From contig JACKEN010000025.1 in NCBI GenBank assembly GCA_020632995.1, forward strand, positions 3,878-67,877: a DNA stretch of 64,000 nt, written 5' to 3'. Shown here one piece after another: positions 53,205 to 61,371 of this stretch. The translations under genes were made by a program, and so were the position numbers. The DNA comes from Deltaproteobacteria bacterium (GTDB lineage: Bacteria; Myxococcota; Kuafuiibacteriia; Kuafuiibacteriales; Kuafuiibacteriaceae). Under the pieces are notes generated by a model, which searched no databases, had not been told where the DNA came from, and saw only the letters and a list, made by a program, of their open reading frames with translations. Position 1 is the stretch's first letter. Each line of letters begins with the position of its first letter.

Positions 53205-55904
53205 ATGCGTACCATCCAACGCGCTCTTCTCATCACATCCATCGGGCTATTCGCCTGTACCGGTTCCGAGGGCCCCGCCGGGCCCACCGGCGCCACCGGT
53301 CCTGCGGGCCCAGCGGGCGCCACCGGGACCAACGGCACCGATGGCACCGACGGGACCGGTTGCACGGTCACCGACAACAACGACGGCACGTACACCGTCG
53401 ACTGCAACGGCGAGGTCGTCACCCTGAACGACGGCACCCCCGGTGCGGGATGCACCATCGTCGACAACGGGGACAGCACCTATACGGTGACCTGCGGCGA
53501 CACCACCACGACCATTCGTGACGGCGCGGACGTCGATCCCACCACCCTCGAGGACATCCTCGCCAAGCTGGACGAGGCCTCGAACGTGGAGCCTGAGAGC
53601 TGCGCGATCTGCCACTCGAACTCGTCCGAGGTCCACCAGGGCGTCTACAACCAGTACGCCGACCAGACCGAGCTCGCCATGGTGATCACCAGCGTCGTCA
53701 GCACCCCGAACCCGGCGTGCACCGCGGGCACCGGCTGCTATGACGGCACCTGCGACACCGGCAACGTCTGCCAGGGTGAGTGGGCGGCCACGATGACCTT
53801 CACCATCACCAAGAACGGCCTGCCCTACCTCGACGTCGCCGGCCTGCCCCAGCTCGAGCAGAAGACCTTCCTCACCGCGCACTGGGACGGCACGCAGTTC
53901 GACGCGGGCGGCCTCTACTTCGGTGACGTCACCCCGACCGCGACCCCCGGCGTATACACCGCCGTCGCGGCGCCCGGCGCGCAGCGCCGCGCCCTCCCGT
54001 GGGATCCCGCGGGCACCGACGCCTTCGTGTACGCGTACATCGCGGACAACCTGCTGGACACCGAGAGCGGCGGCCACGTGAGCATGTACGATGACGTTGC
54101 GAGCGCCTCCTTCACGAACAACGTCAACGGCATCGCCGACTTCACCTCGTCCGTGAACGTCTCCGGCTGCGAGAAGTGCCACGGCGCCCCCTACATGAAG
54201 CACGGCTACCGTGACCCGGTGGTCGCCGGCCTCGGCGACTTCGTCTCCTGCAAGGCCTGCCACTGGGACACCCGGACCGGCAGCCACGTGGACTGGCAGA
54301 TCCTGGTCGACGACCCGCTGCGCTACGCCGAGATTCACGAGGGTTCGGCCGTCACCACCGAAGAGCGCACGATGTACGCTTACAAGGCGACCATCATGAA
54401 CGACACCCATATGTCGCACGCGATGGAGTTCCCGTACCCGCAGTCGATGGCCAACTGCACCACCTGCCACGAGGGCAAGCTCAGCATGATCCAGGTCGAC
54501 GCGAACTTCACGCGTGCGACCTGCCGCTCCTGCCACGCCCTGACCGGCGACGCGACCTACGGCACCGCCGCCAAGTCCATGCAGGGCATCTGGACGGCGG
54601 CCGGCGTCGGTGGCATCCACCAGATCTCCTGGTTCACCGACTCCAACGCGATGGAGTGCAACCTCGCCTGCCACACCACCGGCGGCGCGGCCACCACCAA
54701 GATGGCGGACCTGCACAACGGCGGCTTCGACCCGAAGGTCTACTCGCAGGGCGGCGCAGCCAAGTATCCTGAGGTCTTCGTCACGCAGCTCGACAGCGCG
54801 ACCTGGGACTCGACGGCCAACACCCTCAACGTGACCTTCAGCTCGACCGAGGTGGGCGGCGCGGCCACCGTGCCGAACATCGACGTCTCCGACATCGTCC
54901 CGAGCATCGAGATCGCCCTGTACGGCTTCGACACCAAGGACTTCATCGTCGACCCGCACGGCCGCGACTCCAGCAACAACCGGCTGCTCGAGTTCACCGT
55001 CGACGGGGTCGCGACGCACCCGCGCTTCACCGTCAACTCGGCGGCAGCGGGGGCCTGGGACGTCACCGCGGACCTCTCGATGTGGGCCGACATGTTCGCC
55101 GACGGCACCATCCGCCGGGCCGAGATCAGCATCCTGCCCGCGCTGACCCAGGTCGTGGGTGAGGCCGACGTCAACGTCGGAACCTGCTCGCCTGCCTGCG
55201 CGCGCGGCTCCTACTGCAACTCGGCTGACACCTGCGTGGTGGCCGACGACGTCATCCTCGCCACGGTTGCGCCGTCGCGGACCTTCGACTTCACCGCCAA
55301 CGCCTTCGACGACGCGTTCTATGACGACCTGGTCGACGTCCAGAAGTGCAACGACTGCCACGAGTCGCTCGCGACGACGTTCCACTCACCGAACCGTGGT
55401 GGCAACTTGCGGGTCTGCCGCAGCTGCCACAACACGCTGAGCGGCGGGTCGCACCTGGAGCTGCAGTCGCGCTCCATCGACTCCTACGTCCACGCGATCC
55501 ACTCGTTCCAGCCCTTCGACATCGGCGACATCGACTTCACCGACCCGGTGGAGAAGACCCGGTACGACCTGCACATCGAGCACGTCTTCCCGAACTTCAC
55601 CGCGAAGAACTGCGAGTCCTGCCACCTGCCCGGGAAGTACAACGTCCCGGATCAGTCCAAGTCGCTGCCCGGCAAGCTGTCCGGCTCCGACACCGTGGCG
55701 GGCCGCTCGCTGAGCATCTCGGCGGTGGACACCGGCCCCGGTGCCCGTGCCTGTGGCGCCTGCCACCGCGCTCGGATGCTGAACGAGGGTCAGACCGGCA
55801 AGATCGTGTCGTTCTACCAGCACACCAAGGACAACGGCTACCTGGTGGAGGACGCCACGGGCGTGCTCGACACCATCATCGCCAAGATCATGTCCTTCTT
55901 CTAG
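53205..55904 (+). CDS. decahaem OmcA/MtrC-family outer-membrane c-type cytochrome lipoprotein
   Basis: An 899-residue protein with a clear ribosome site and the signal ALLITSIGLFAC (C18, lipobox). Residues 23-51 are collagen-like Gly-X-Y, then a Cys/Asp/Gly linker (TVTDNNDGTYTVDCNGE). Haem-binding CXXCH motifs start at 133, 322, 349, 418, 440, 715, 738, 803 and 850, and a CX3CH motif (CNLACH) lies at 485-490, giving ten sites, six then four. Beta-rich domains occupy about 150-315 and 520-700. This is the architecture of the extracellular MtrC/OmcA cytochromes, which pass electrons from the cell surface to minerals or other acceptors. No MtrA- or MtrB-like gene is within the window. Confidence 0.92.
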   Translation: MRTIQRALLITSIGLFACTGSEGPAGPTGATGPAGPAGATGTNGTDGTDGTGCTVTDNNDGTYTVDCNGEVVTLNDGTPGAGCTIVDNGDSTYTVTCGDTTTTIRDGADVDPTTLEDILAKLDEASNVEPESCAICHSNSSEVHQGVYNQYADQTELAMVITSVVSTPNPACTAGTGCYDGTCDTGNVCQGEWAATMTFTITKNGLPYLDVAGLPQLEQKTFLTAHWDGTQFDAGGLYFGDVTPTATPGVYTAVAAPGAQRRALPWDPAGTDAFVYAYIADNLLDTESGGHVSMYDDVASASFTNNVNGIADFTSSVNVSGCEKCHGAPYMKHGYRDPVVAGLGDFVSCKACHWDTRTGSHVDWQILVDDPLRYAEIHEGSAVTTEERTMYAYKATIMNDTHMSHAMEFPYPQSMANCTTCHEGKLSMIQVDANFTRATCRSCHALTGDATYGTAAKSMQGIWTAAGVGGIHQISWFTDSNAMECNLACHTTGGAATTKMADLHNGGFDPKVYSQGGAAKYPEVFVTQLDSATWDSTANTLNVTFSSTEVGGAATVPNIDVSDIVPSIEIALYGFDTKDFIVDPHGRDSSNNRLLEFTVDGVATHPRFTVNSAAAGAWDVTADLSMWADMFADGTIRRAEISILPALTQVVGEADVNVGTCSPACARGSYCNSADTCVVADDVILATVAPSRTFDFTANAFDDAFYDDLVDVQKCNDCHESLATTFHSPNRGGNLRVCRSCHNTLSGGSHLELQSRSIDSYVHAIHSFQPFDIGDIDFTDPVEKTRYDLHIEHVFPNFTAKNCESCHLPGKYNVPDQSKSLPGKLSGSDTVAGRSLSISAVDTGPGARACGACHRARMLNEGQTGKIVSFYQHTKDNGYLVEDATGVLDTIIAKIMSFF

Positions 55905-56025
55905 GACCCGTGGCGGCCGGCCGGTGACGTAGCCTGACTGACCTCCCAGGCTACTCGCCGGCCGAGCCCGTCCCCTCCCCCACATCCCACCGGCGCGACC
56001 GCCCGATTCTGCTATCGTCCGGCCA

Positions 56026-56718
56026 ATGGAGCTGGAGCCCTCGGTCGAGCGCGCGCTGAAGCAAGCGGGCGCCGCGGCGCTGACCTTCAACGCCCCGCTG
56101 GGGCGCCCGCGCGCCGACCACATCGCGGGCTTCTTGGCGCGGGCCGGGGGCTCGGTGGTGGACCTCGGGTGCGGCGCTGGGGCGCTGGCGACCCTGATCG
56201 CCGAGCGGAGCCCCGGCACCCAGGTCCTGGGCCTCGACCTGGACCCCACCCTGATCATGCGGGCCAAGCGCGCCGCCGGTCTGCAGGACTGCCTGCGTTT
56301 CGAAGTAGCCGATGTCACCACCTGGCCCGGCGTCGCCGACGCAGCGGTGTGCATCGGCGCGTCCCACGCCTTCGGGGGCAGCGCAGCGATGTTCCGCTGG
56401 CTCTCCGAACGCGTCGGCGCCGCGGTGGTCGGCGACGGGATCTGGTGGCGCGATCCCGATCCCGAGAACCTCGAGCGCCTCGGCCCGATGCCGCGCGGCG
56501 TCGACGCGCTGGCCGCCCTTGCGGAGGCCGAGGGCTGGCGGGTAGAGCACCGCGACGTCTCAACCCTCGAGGAGTGGGACGAGTTCGAGCTCGGGTGGAT
56601 CGGCGGCGTGCGCGCGGTGGGGAGCGAGGAGGCGCACGCTTTCGCGGCGATGCGGAGCGCGCAGTACCAGCGCTACCGCGGCGTCCTGGGCTTCGGCTGG
56701 CTGTACCTCGGCCGCTGA
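56026..56718 (+). CDS. class I SAM-dependent methyltransferase
   Basis: A 230-residue protein with the Rossmann methyltransferase motif VVDLGCGAGALATLIAER near 46-63, then VLGLDLDPTLIMRAK and FEVADVTTWPGVADAAVCIG, as in UbiE-like small-molecule methyltransferases. The C-terminal half is Glu/Trp-rich (EEWDEFELGWIGGV). No operon partner shares its strand. Substrate unknown. Confidence 0.87.
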   Translation: MELEPSVERALKQAGAAALTFNAPLGRPRADHIAGFLARAGGSVVDLGCGAGALATLIAERSPGTQVLGLDLDPTLIMRAKRAAGLQDCLRFEVADVTTWPGVADAAVCIGASHAFGGSAAMFRWLSERVGAAVVGDGIWWRDPDPENLERLGPMPRGVDALAALAEAEGWRVEHRDVSTLEEWDEFELGWIGGVRAVGSEEAHAFAAMRSAQYQRYRGVLGFGWLYLGR

Positions 56719-56722
56719 CCGC

Positions 56723-58069
56723 TCACAGCACCGCGAGCACGTAGGCGGTGGCCAGCACCAGCTGCACCAGGGCGAAGGGCGCCGCCTTCTTCACGAAGCC
56801 CCCGAAGGTCATGGGGAGCTTGTTCTTGTGGATGATCGCCACCGCCACCAGGGTGGAGGCGGAGCCGATGGGGGTGAAGTTGCCACCCAGGTTGCACCCG
56901 AAGATCGTGGCCCACCACAGGTTCGAGTCGGCGGGGGTGGGCGGGGTCATGCCGCCCAGGATCTTGGCCAGCACCGCGGCCAGGGGCACGTTGTCGGTCA
57001 CGCTGCTGGCAAGGGAGCCTGCCCAGAGCAGCGCGGCCGGCCCCACCGTCTCGCCCAGCCCGATGAGGCCGCCCAGGCCCTGGCCGATGAGCCGCAGCAC
57101 CTGGGCGTGCTCCATGACGTGGATGACGATGAACAGGTAGGTGAAGAAGAGGAGCAGGTCCCAGTCGATGGCCACGTAGGCCTTCTCGGGCTCGCTCTTG
57201 ATCCGGACGAGGGCGACGACCGCGAAGCCCATCGCCACGAAGCCCATCCCGAGGTCCGAGATCAGCGGGGTCACCGACGCGGTGGCGATGCCGAGGATGA
57301 AGAGCCCGAGCAGGGTCCACGAGAAGCCGAAGTAGGCCCGGGAGCGCACGCTCTCGGACTCGTCGAAGGAGCCCACGAGCTCGAGCGCCTCCTTCTGCTC
57401 CGCCTCCGAGCCCAGCCGCGTGATGCTGAAGACCCGCTGGGCCATGAACACGGTGGCCACGGTGGCGACCGCCACGAAGGGCGCGGCGGTGTAGAAGAAC
57501 TCCGCGAAGTGGATCCCGGCCGCGGTGCCCACGATGATGTTGGGGATGGAGCTGATGAGGGTGAGGAGCCCGCCCACGTTGGTCAGCAGGCCCTCCGTCA
57601 ACAGGAACCCCAAGAGCAGGCCCTCCTTCCCCAGCTTCTTGAGCGAGACCGCGGAGAGCGAGCCCACGATGATCATCGCGGTGACGTTGTTCAGCACGGC
57701 CGAGAACACCACCGTGATGCCCGCGTAGTACCAGAGCAGGCGCACCGGATCCCCGCCCGAGAGCTTGGTGAGCTTGATCGCGGTCCACGCGAAGATCCCG
57801 GAGCGCGCGGTGACGTCGATGAAGAGGCTCGAGCCGAAGATGATGACGATGACCGACCAGTCGATCATCGGGATGTAGATCGGCAGGCCGTTCTCGGGCG
57901 GGTGGATGAGGTGCAGCCCGTCCCCCAAGAGGAGCACCACCACCGCGAAGACGCCGGTGATCACCGACTTCTTGGCGTGGAGCTTCTCCTCCAGGGCCAG
58001 GGCCGCGATCATGGCCACCAGCAGGGCGAGGAACAGGAGGGTCGTCGACAGCGGTACCGAGCCGTGCAT
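56723..58069 (-). CDS. SLC13/ArsB-type ion transporter (citMHS-like)
   Basis: A 448-residue polytopic protein of the ArsB/SLC13 (DASS-like) superfamily. There are about eleven hydrophobic helices, with re-entrant signatures FSAVLNNVTAMIIVGSLS and NVGGLLTLISSIPNIIVG, and the second repeat SSVTDNVPLAAVLAKILG and GCNLGGNFTPIGSASTLVAV. These paired Asn-rich loops are the substrate and Na+ sites of the family. The preference (arsenite, Na+/H+ as in NhaD, or dicarboxylate) cannot be fixed from the sequence. It is transcribed 9 bp after a Usp-like gene on the same strand. Confidence 0.88.
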   Translation of the reverse strand: MHGSVPLSTTLLFLALLVAMIAALALEEKLHAKKSVITGVFAVVVLLLGDGLHLIHPPENGLPIYIPMIDWSVIVIIFGSSLFIDVTARSGIFAWTAIKLTKLSGGDPVRLLWYYAGITVVFSAVLNNVTAMIIVGSLSAVSLKKLGKEGLLLGFLLTEGLLTNVGGLLTLISSIPNIIVGTAAGIHFAEFFYTAAPFVAVATVATVFMAQRVFSITRLGSEAEQKEALELVGSFDESESVRSRAYFGFSWTLLGLFILGIATASVTPLISDLGMGFVAMGFAVVALVRIKSEPEKAYVAIDWDLLLFFTYLFIVIHVMEHAQVLRLIGQGLGGLIGLGETVGPAALLWAGSLASSVTDNVPLAAVLAKILGGMTPPTPADSNLWWATIFGCNLGGNFTPIGSASTLVAVAIIHKNKLPMTFGGFVKKAAPFALVQLVLATAYVLAVL

Positions 58070-58078
58070 GGTGGCGCC

Positions 58079-58927
58079 TCAGAGGAGCAGGAGCGGCTTG
58101 TCGAGCAGCTCCACCGCGAGGGAGTAGGCCTTGCCCGCCATCGCGAGCTGGTCCTGGTCCTTGGTGTTCATCACCACCACGTCGCAGGCCTCGTCCTCCG
58201 CTATCGCCCGGACGTCCCGGACGGTGTGCCCGCGCCGGATCAGCGTCTTCAGCTGCACCTCGGGGTGCTCCTTCTGCAGGATATCCTGCACCGCCTCCGC
58301 GTAGTCCTTGGCCTCACTCAACAGGCGCGCCTCGATCGCGGTCTCGGCCAGCTCGGTGTCCAGCCCGGGGATCTTCGAGATGGCGTCCAGGTACCGCGCG
58401 AACACCCGGTCGTCCTCGATGTGCACGAGCTGCAGGCAGCCGCCCGACTCCACCAGGCGCAGGCCCCAGCTCACGAGGGCGTCCTGCCCCACCAGGTGGT
58501 CCGTCAGCACCATGACCCGGTCGGTGTTGGTGAGGGCCGCCTCGAAGTTGGGCCGGGTGGGGCTCGGCAACAGGAGCACCGGGGTGGTGGTGGCCTGGGT
58601 CAGCATGTCCACGTAGCTCCCGAGGGTGTGGGGGAGGTCCTTCTCCGCCTCGAACAGGCTCCGGAAGGTCACGATCAGGTCCGGCCGCTCCGCCTCCAGC
58701 TTCCCGAGGAGCCCGCGGATCCCGTAGTAGTCGCCCCGGGCCAGGGTCACGTACTCAGCCCCGTCCAAGACCCGCAGGAAGCCTTGCACCTGGGCGCCGA
58801 GCCCGGCCGCCGGCTCGGGCTCGAGATCGGTGACCACCAGCACCCGGCGCACCGAGGGCCGGACCAGCTTGGGCATCACCCGCACCGCGGCCCGGAACTG
58901 GGACTCGATGACGTCGAAGTCGAGCAC
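58079..58927 (-). CDS. universal-stress-like protein paired with the transporter
   Basis: A 282-residue protein with two Usp-like halves: VRRVLVVTDLEPEPAAGLGA to TPVLLLPSPTRPN (first), and VMVLTDHLVGQDALVSWGLR to DVVVMNTKDQDQLAMAGKAY (second). The last stretch ends YSLAVELLDKPLLLL, the typical final Usp strand. Full G-x2-G-x9-G(S/T) motifs are missing, so nucleotide binding is doubtful. It directly precedes the SLC13/ArsB-type permease gene with a 9-bp gap. Such pairs occur where a Usp domain regulates a transporter (inference). Confidence 0.8.
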   Translation of the reverse strand: MLDFDVIESQFRAAVRVMPKLVRPSVRRVLVVTDLEPEPAAGLGAQVQGFLRVLDGAEYVTLARGDYYGIRGLLGKLEAERPDLIVTFRSLFEAEKDLPHTLGSYVDMLTQATTTPVLLLPSPTRPNFEAALTNTDRVMVLTDHLVGQDALVSWGLRLVESGGCLQLVHIEDDRVFARYLDAISKIPGLDTELAETAIEARLLSEAKDYAEAVQDILQKEHPEVQLKTLIRRGHTVRDVRAIAEDEACDVVVMNTKDQDQLAMAGKAYSLAVELLDKPLLLL

Positions 58928-58979
58928 ACCGAAGGGCTAGGGCGTTTCGCACCCCACCGCAACCTGCTATGCCCCAGGC

Positions 58980-59861
58980 GTGCCCTCCTCCGTCGCGGTC
59001 CTGGCCAGCGTGGGCCGCCTGCACATCGTGGCCATCGCCGCCCTCGGCACCTTCACCTTCACCTGGCTCTTCACCGGGCACCACGACCCGCGCCTCGCCG
59101 CCCTCGCCGCCCTGGACTGGTTCCTCGTGAACCTCCTGAACCGCGTGGTGGACCTGAAGGAGGACGCCGCCAACCACGTGCTCGGCACCGACCTCGTGGC
59201 CCGCCACCGCCGCGCGTTCCTGTGGGGCGGCCTCGCCGTCCTGCTCGCCTCGCTCGTCCTCGGCCACCTCTGGCTCGCCACCCTGACCCCGCTCCGGGTG
59301 GCGTTCCACGCCCTCGGCCTCGCCTACAACTGGCCGCTCCTCCCGGGCGGGCGGCGCCTCAAGGCCCTCTACTTCTTCAAGAACACCGCCTCCGCGATCG
59401 GCTTCATGCTCACCGTCTTCGGCTTCCCCCTCGCCGCGATCGTCGCCGGCGCCGCTGCCTTCCCGGCCGGCGTCACCTGGGCCACCGTCGGGTTCGCGGC
59501 GGGCTTCTTCTTCCTCTTCGAGCTGAGCTACGAGGTCATCTACGACCTCCGCGACGCCGAGGGCGACGCCCTGGCCGGCGTGCGCACCTACCCGGTGGTC
59601 CACGGTCCGCAGGTCGCCTTGCGCATCACCGACGCGCTGCTCGTCGGCTCGGCCCTGTGCCTCGCCGTGGGCTACGCCCTCGGTCCGGTGCCGTGGCGCC
59701 TCTTCGTCATGATCCTGGGCCCGGGGCTCCAGGCGGCGCTCTACAAGCGCGCGGTGGCGCGGGGGATCACCAGCCGAGACTGCGTGAACATCACCTGGCT
59801 GGGGGCCGGGCTCCTCCTCGCCTACCACGGGTGGATCGTGGCCGGGCTCCCGGGGGTATGA
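58980..59861 (+). CDS. UbiA-family prenyltransferase
   Basis: A 293-residue membrane protein from a GTG. The two Asp-rich motifs of UbiA prenyltransferases are present: NLLNRVVDLKED near 51-62 (NxxxDxxxD-like) and YDLRDAEGD near 187-195, with eight or nine hydrophobic helices. These enzymes attach a prenyl chain to an aromatic or other acceptor in the membrane. In this phylum the family makes menaquinone, haem O or other lipids; the branch cannot be fixed here. No biosynthetic neighbours. Divergent from the Usp/transporter pair by 52 bp. Confidence 0.87.
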   Translation: MPSSVAVLASVGRLHIVAIAALGTFTFTWLFTGHHDPRLAALAALDWFLVNLLNRVVDLKEDAANHVLGTDLVARHRRAFLWGGLAVLLASLVLGHLWLATLTPLRVAFHALGLAYNWPLLPGGRRLKALYFFKNTASAIGFMLTVFGFPLAAIVAGAAAFPAGVTWATVGFAAGFFFLFELSYEVIYDLRDAEGDALAGVRTYPVVHGPQVALRITDALLVGSALCLAVGYALGPVPWRLFVMILGPGLQAALYKRAVARGITSRDCVNITWLGAGLLLAYHGWIVAGLPGV

Positions 59862-59901
59862 GGCCCTGTGTGCGCTGGGGCGCCCTGGGGACCCGAGCCC
59901 C

Positions 59902-60243
59902 TCAGTCCGGGCGCTCCGTCGACTCGATCGCCTCGAGGACCTGCCCGATGGCCTGCCGCCGATCGGGGCGGGCCCTGCTCTGCGCGCGGCGGAGCTCGCT
60001 GACCGCGTCGTGCCCCCACGCCAGGAGCGCATCATGTGCGGCGCGGCGCATTCGTGGATCGCGATGCCACAGGTGCTCGACGAGCCTGGGCAAGGCGGGC
60101 GCGTACCGGCCGTGGGCGATGGTCTTCATCAGCGAGATGACGACGTCGCGGCGATCCTCCATCTGCAGGCGCGCGTGGCCGCATCGAGGTAGCGCGCCCC
60201 GGCGCGACGCGCGGCGAAGGGCGCGCAGCGCGGCGCTGCGCAC
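59902..60243 (-). pseudogene. HEAT-repeat gene remnant (3' end)
   Basis: The minus strand encodes 113 residues with helical repeat character (DVVISLMKTIAHGRYAPAL, DPRMRRAAHDALLAWGHDAV) ending IESTERPD at a TGA. HEAT-like sense continues upstream of about 60190 only in other frames (ARYLDAATRA), so the gene has at least one frameshift. Likely the end of a decayed HEAT-repeat protein gene. Confidence 0.5.
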
Positions 60244-60258
60244 CGGAGGCCGGGTCGA

Positions 60259-60705
60259 TCACGTGGGCGTCGAGCGGATCGGCGGCGCGCTCGGCGTGGA
60301 CTCGCGCGCGCATGAACGGCTACGAACGACCAGGCCCGGCGCGACGTTCGGTTCAGTCGAGGAGCGCCGCGAGCTCTTCGACGCCCGCGACGTGGGATCC
60401 GATCGCTCGGCGCGGCTTGATCCGTTGGCGACGTGGCTTGGGTCGAAGATGCTCCACCCTTCCAGGCGCGACGCTGCCCCGACCCGCCGCGCGTAGGCCT
60501 GCACGGCGAGCGAGCCATCCCAGCAGATGAGGCGCGCGAGCCGATGGTCGCCCGCGTGGGCGCGCGCCCACGGCGATCGGGGAGCAAGTCGTCTTGCGAA
60601 CGGCGCGAGCGGCCTGACATGCTGTCCCTGCCGCCTCCCACGCATCGACTCCAGGTGCGCACGAACGTGCGCACGCTGGAGCGGATCGAGGTAGCCTGCG
60701 AGCAT
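60259..60705 (-). pseudogene. degenerate ORF of the decayed zone
   Basis: 148 codons from an ATG near 60705. The first 90 residues read like protein (YLDPLQRAHVRAHLESM, DHRLARLICWDGSLAVQAY, RLEGWSIFDPS); after that sense moves to another frame (AIGSHVAGVEELAALLD), so a frameshift is likely. Together with the HEAT remnant this may be one broken gene of about 1 kb. Not recognised. Confidence 0.3.
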
Positions 60706-61046
60706 GCTGCGTGCTGCGCGGCTGGCTTCGGTGGGCGAGGTGCGTCGAGCGCAGCGGTCGGCGCCGAGCTGTGCGTGCGTCAGGCGATCGGCCGTTCGAG
60801 GAAGGCCGCGAGCACGCGCGCCGAGGCCTAGGCACCTCGTCCACTCGAGCAGCGAGCGGTGGATTTCGGCGCTCGCGCCCCGGATCGGCGCCTTCGAGGC
60901 CGACCTGGAGCGACATCGAGGTCTCGTGGGGTGCAGGGCACGAACCGAGGCTTGTTTCGCCGGGACGCGCTCGGGCACTGCGGTCAGCCGAGAGCGGTCG
61001 CACCCCGACCGCCCAGCGCAGCCAGGCCTCGCGCGCCTGGGGATCC

Positions 61047-61302
61047 ATGCTGGAGCGACCAGCGCAGCGCCTGCTCGGCGGCACCACCCACGGCGCCATG
61101 GCCCTCGGCGACACCACCTTCGTGGCCGACGGCCCGCTCGTCCTGAAGCTCGGGCGCCTCCGGTGGCATCTACGGCGTCGACGTGAGCGCCGACGGCGCG
61201 GTGGTGGCCACCGGCACCTTCAGCAACACGCTGCCGGTGGGCGACGAGGCGCTGGTGTGCGCAGGGGGCTCCGACGTGTTCGTGCTCAGCTTCGCGCCCT
61301 GA
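61047..61302 (+). pseudogene. SBBP/beta-propeller gene remnant
   Basis: The plus strand reads GAMALGDTTFVADGPLVLKL in one frame, then, after about 61150, GGIYGVDVSADGAVVATGTF and DVFVLSFAP to a TGA at 61300-61302 in another. The second part matches the end of a blade of SBBP-type beta-propeller proteins (VATGTF ... CAGGSDVFVLSF). Only about one and a half blades remain, with a frameshift, and no start. Confidence 0.55.
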
Positions 61303-61371
61303 GCACTCGCTCGGTGGTACATACCCACCAGCCACTCCGCTGAGCGATCAGTGCTCTCGAATCAAGACAGG

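Noticed and set aside
56828..59000. Plus-strand His/Arg-rich open frame over the transporter genes
   Set aside because: Opposite strand carries clear transporter and Usp families.
60433..61343. Overlapping plus-strand frames in the decayed zone
   Set aside because: They lack domain sense, except for the short beta-propeller remnant listed separately.
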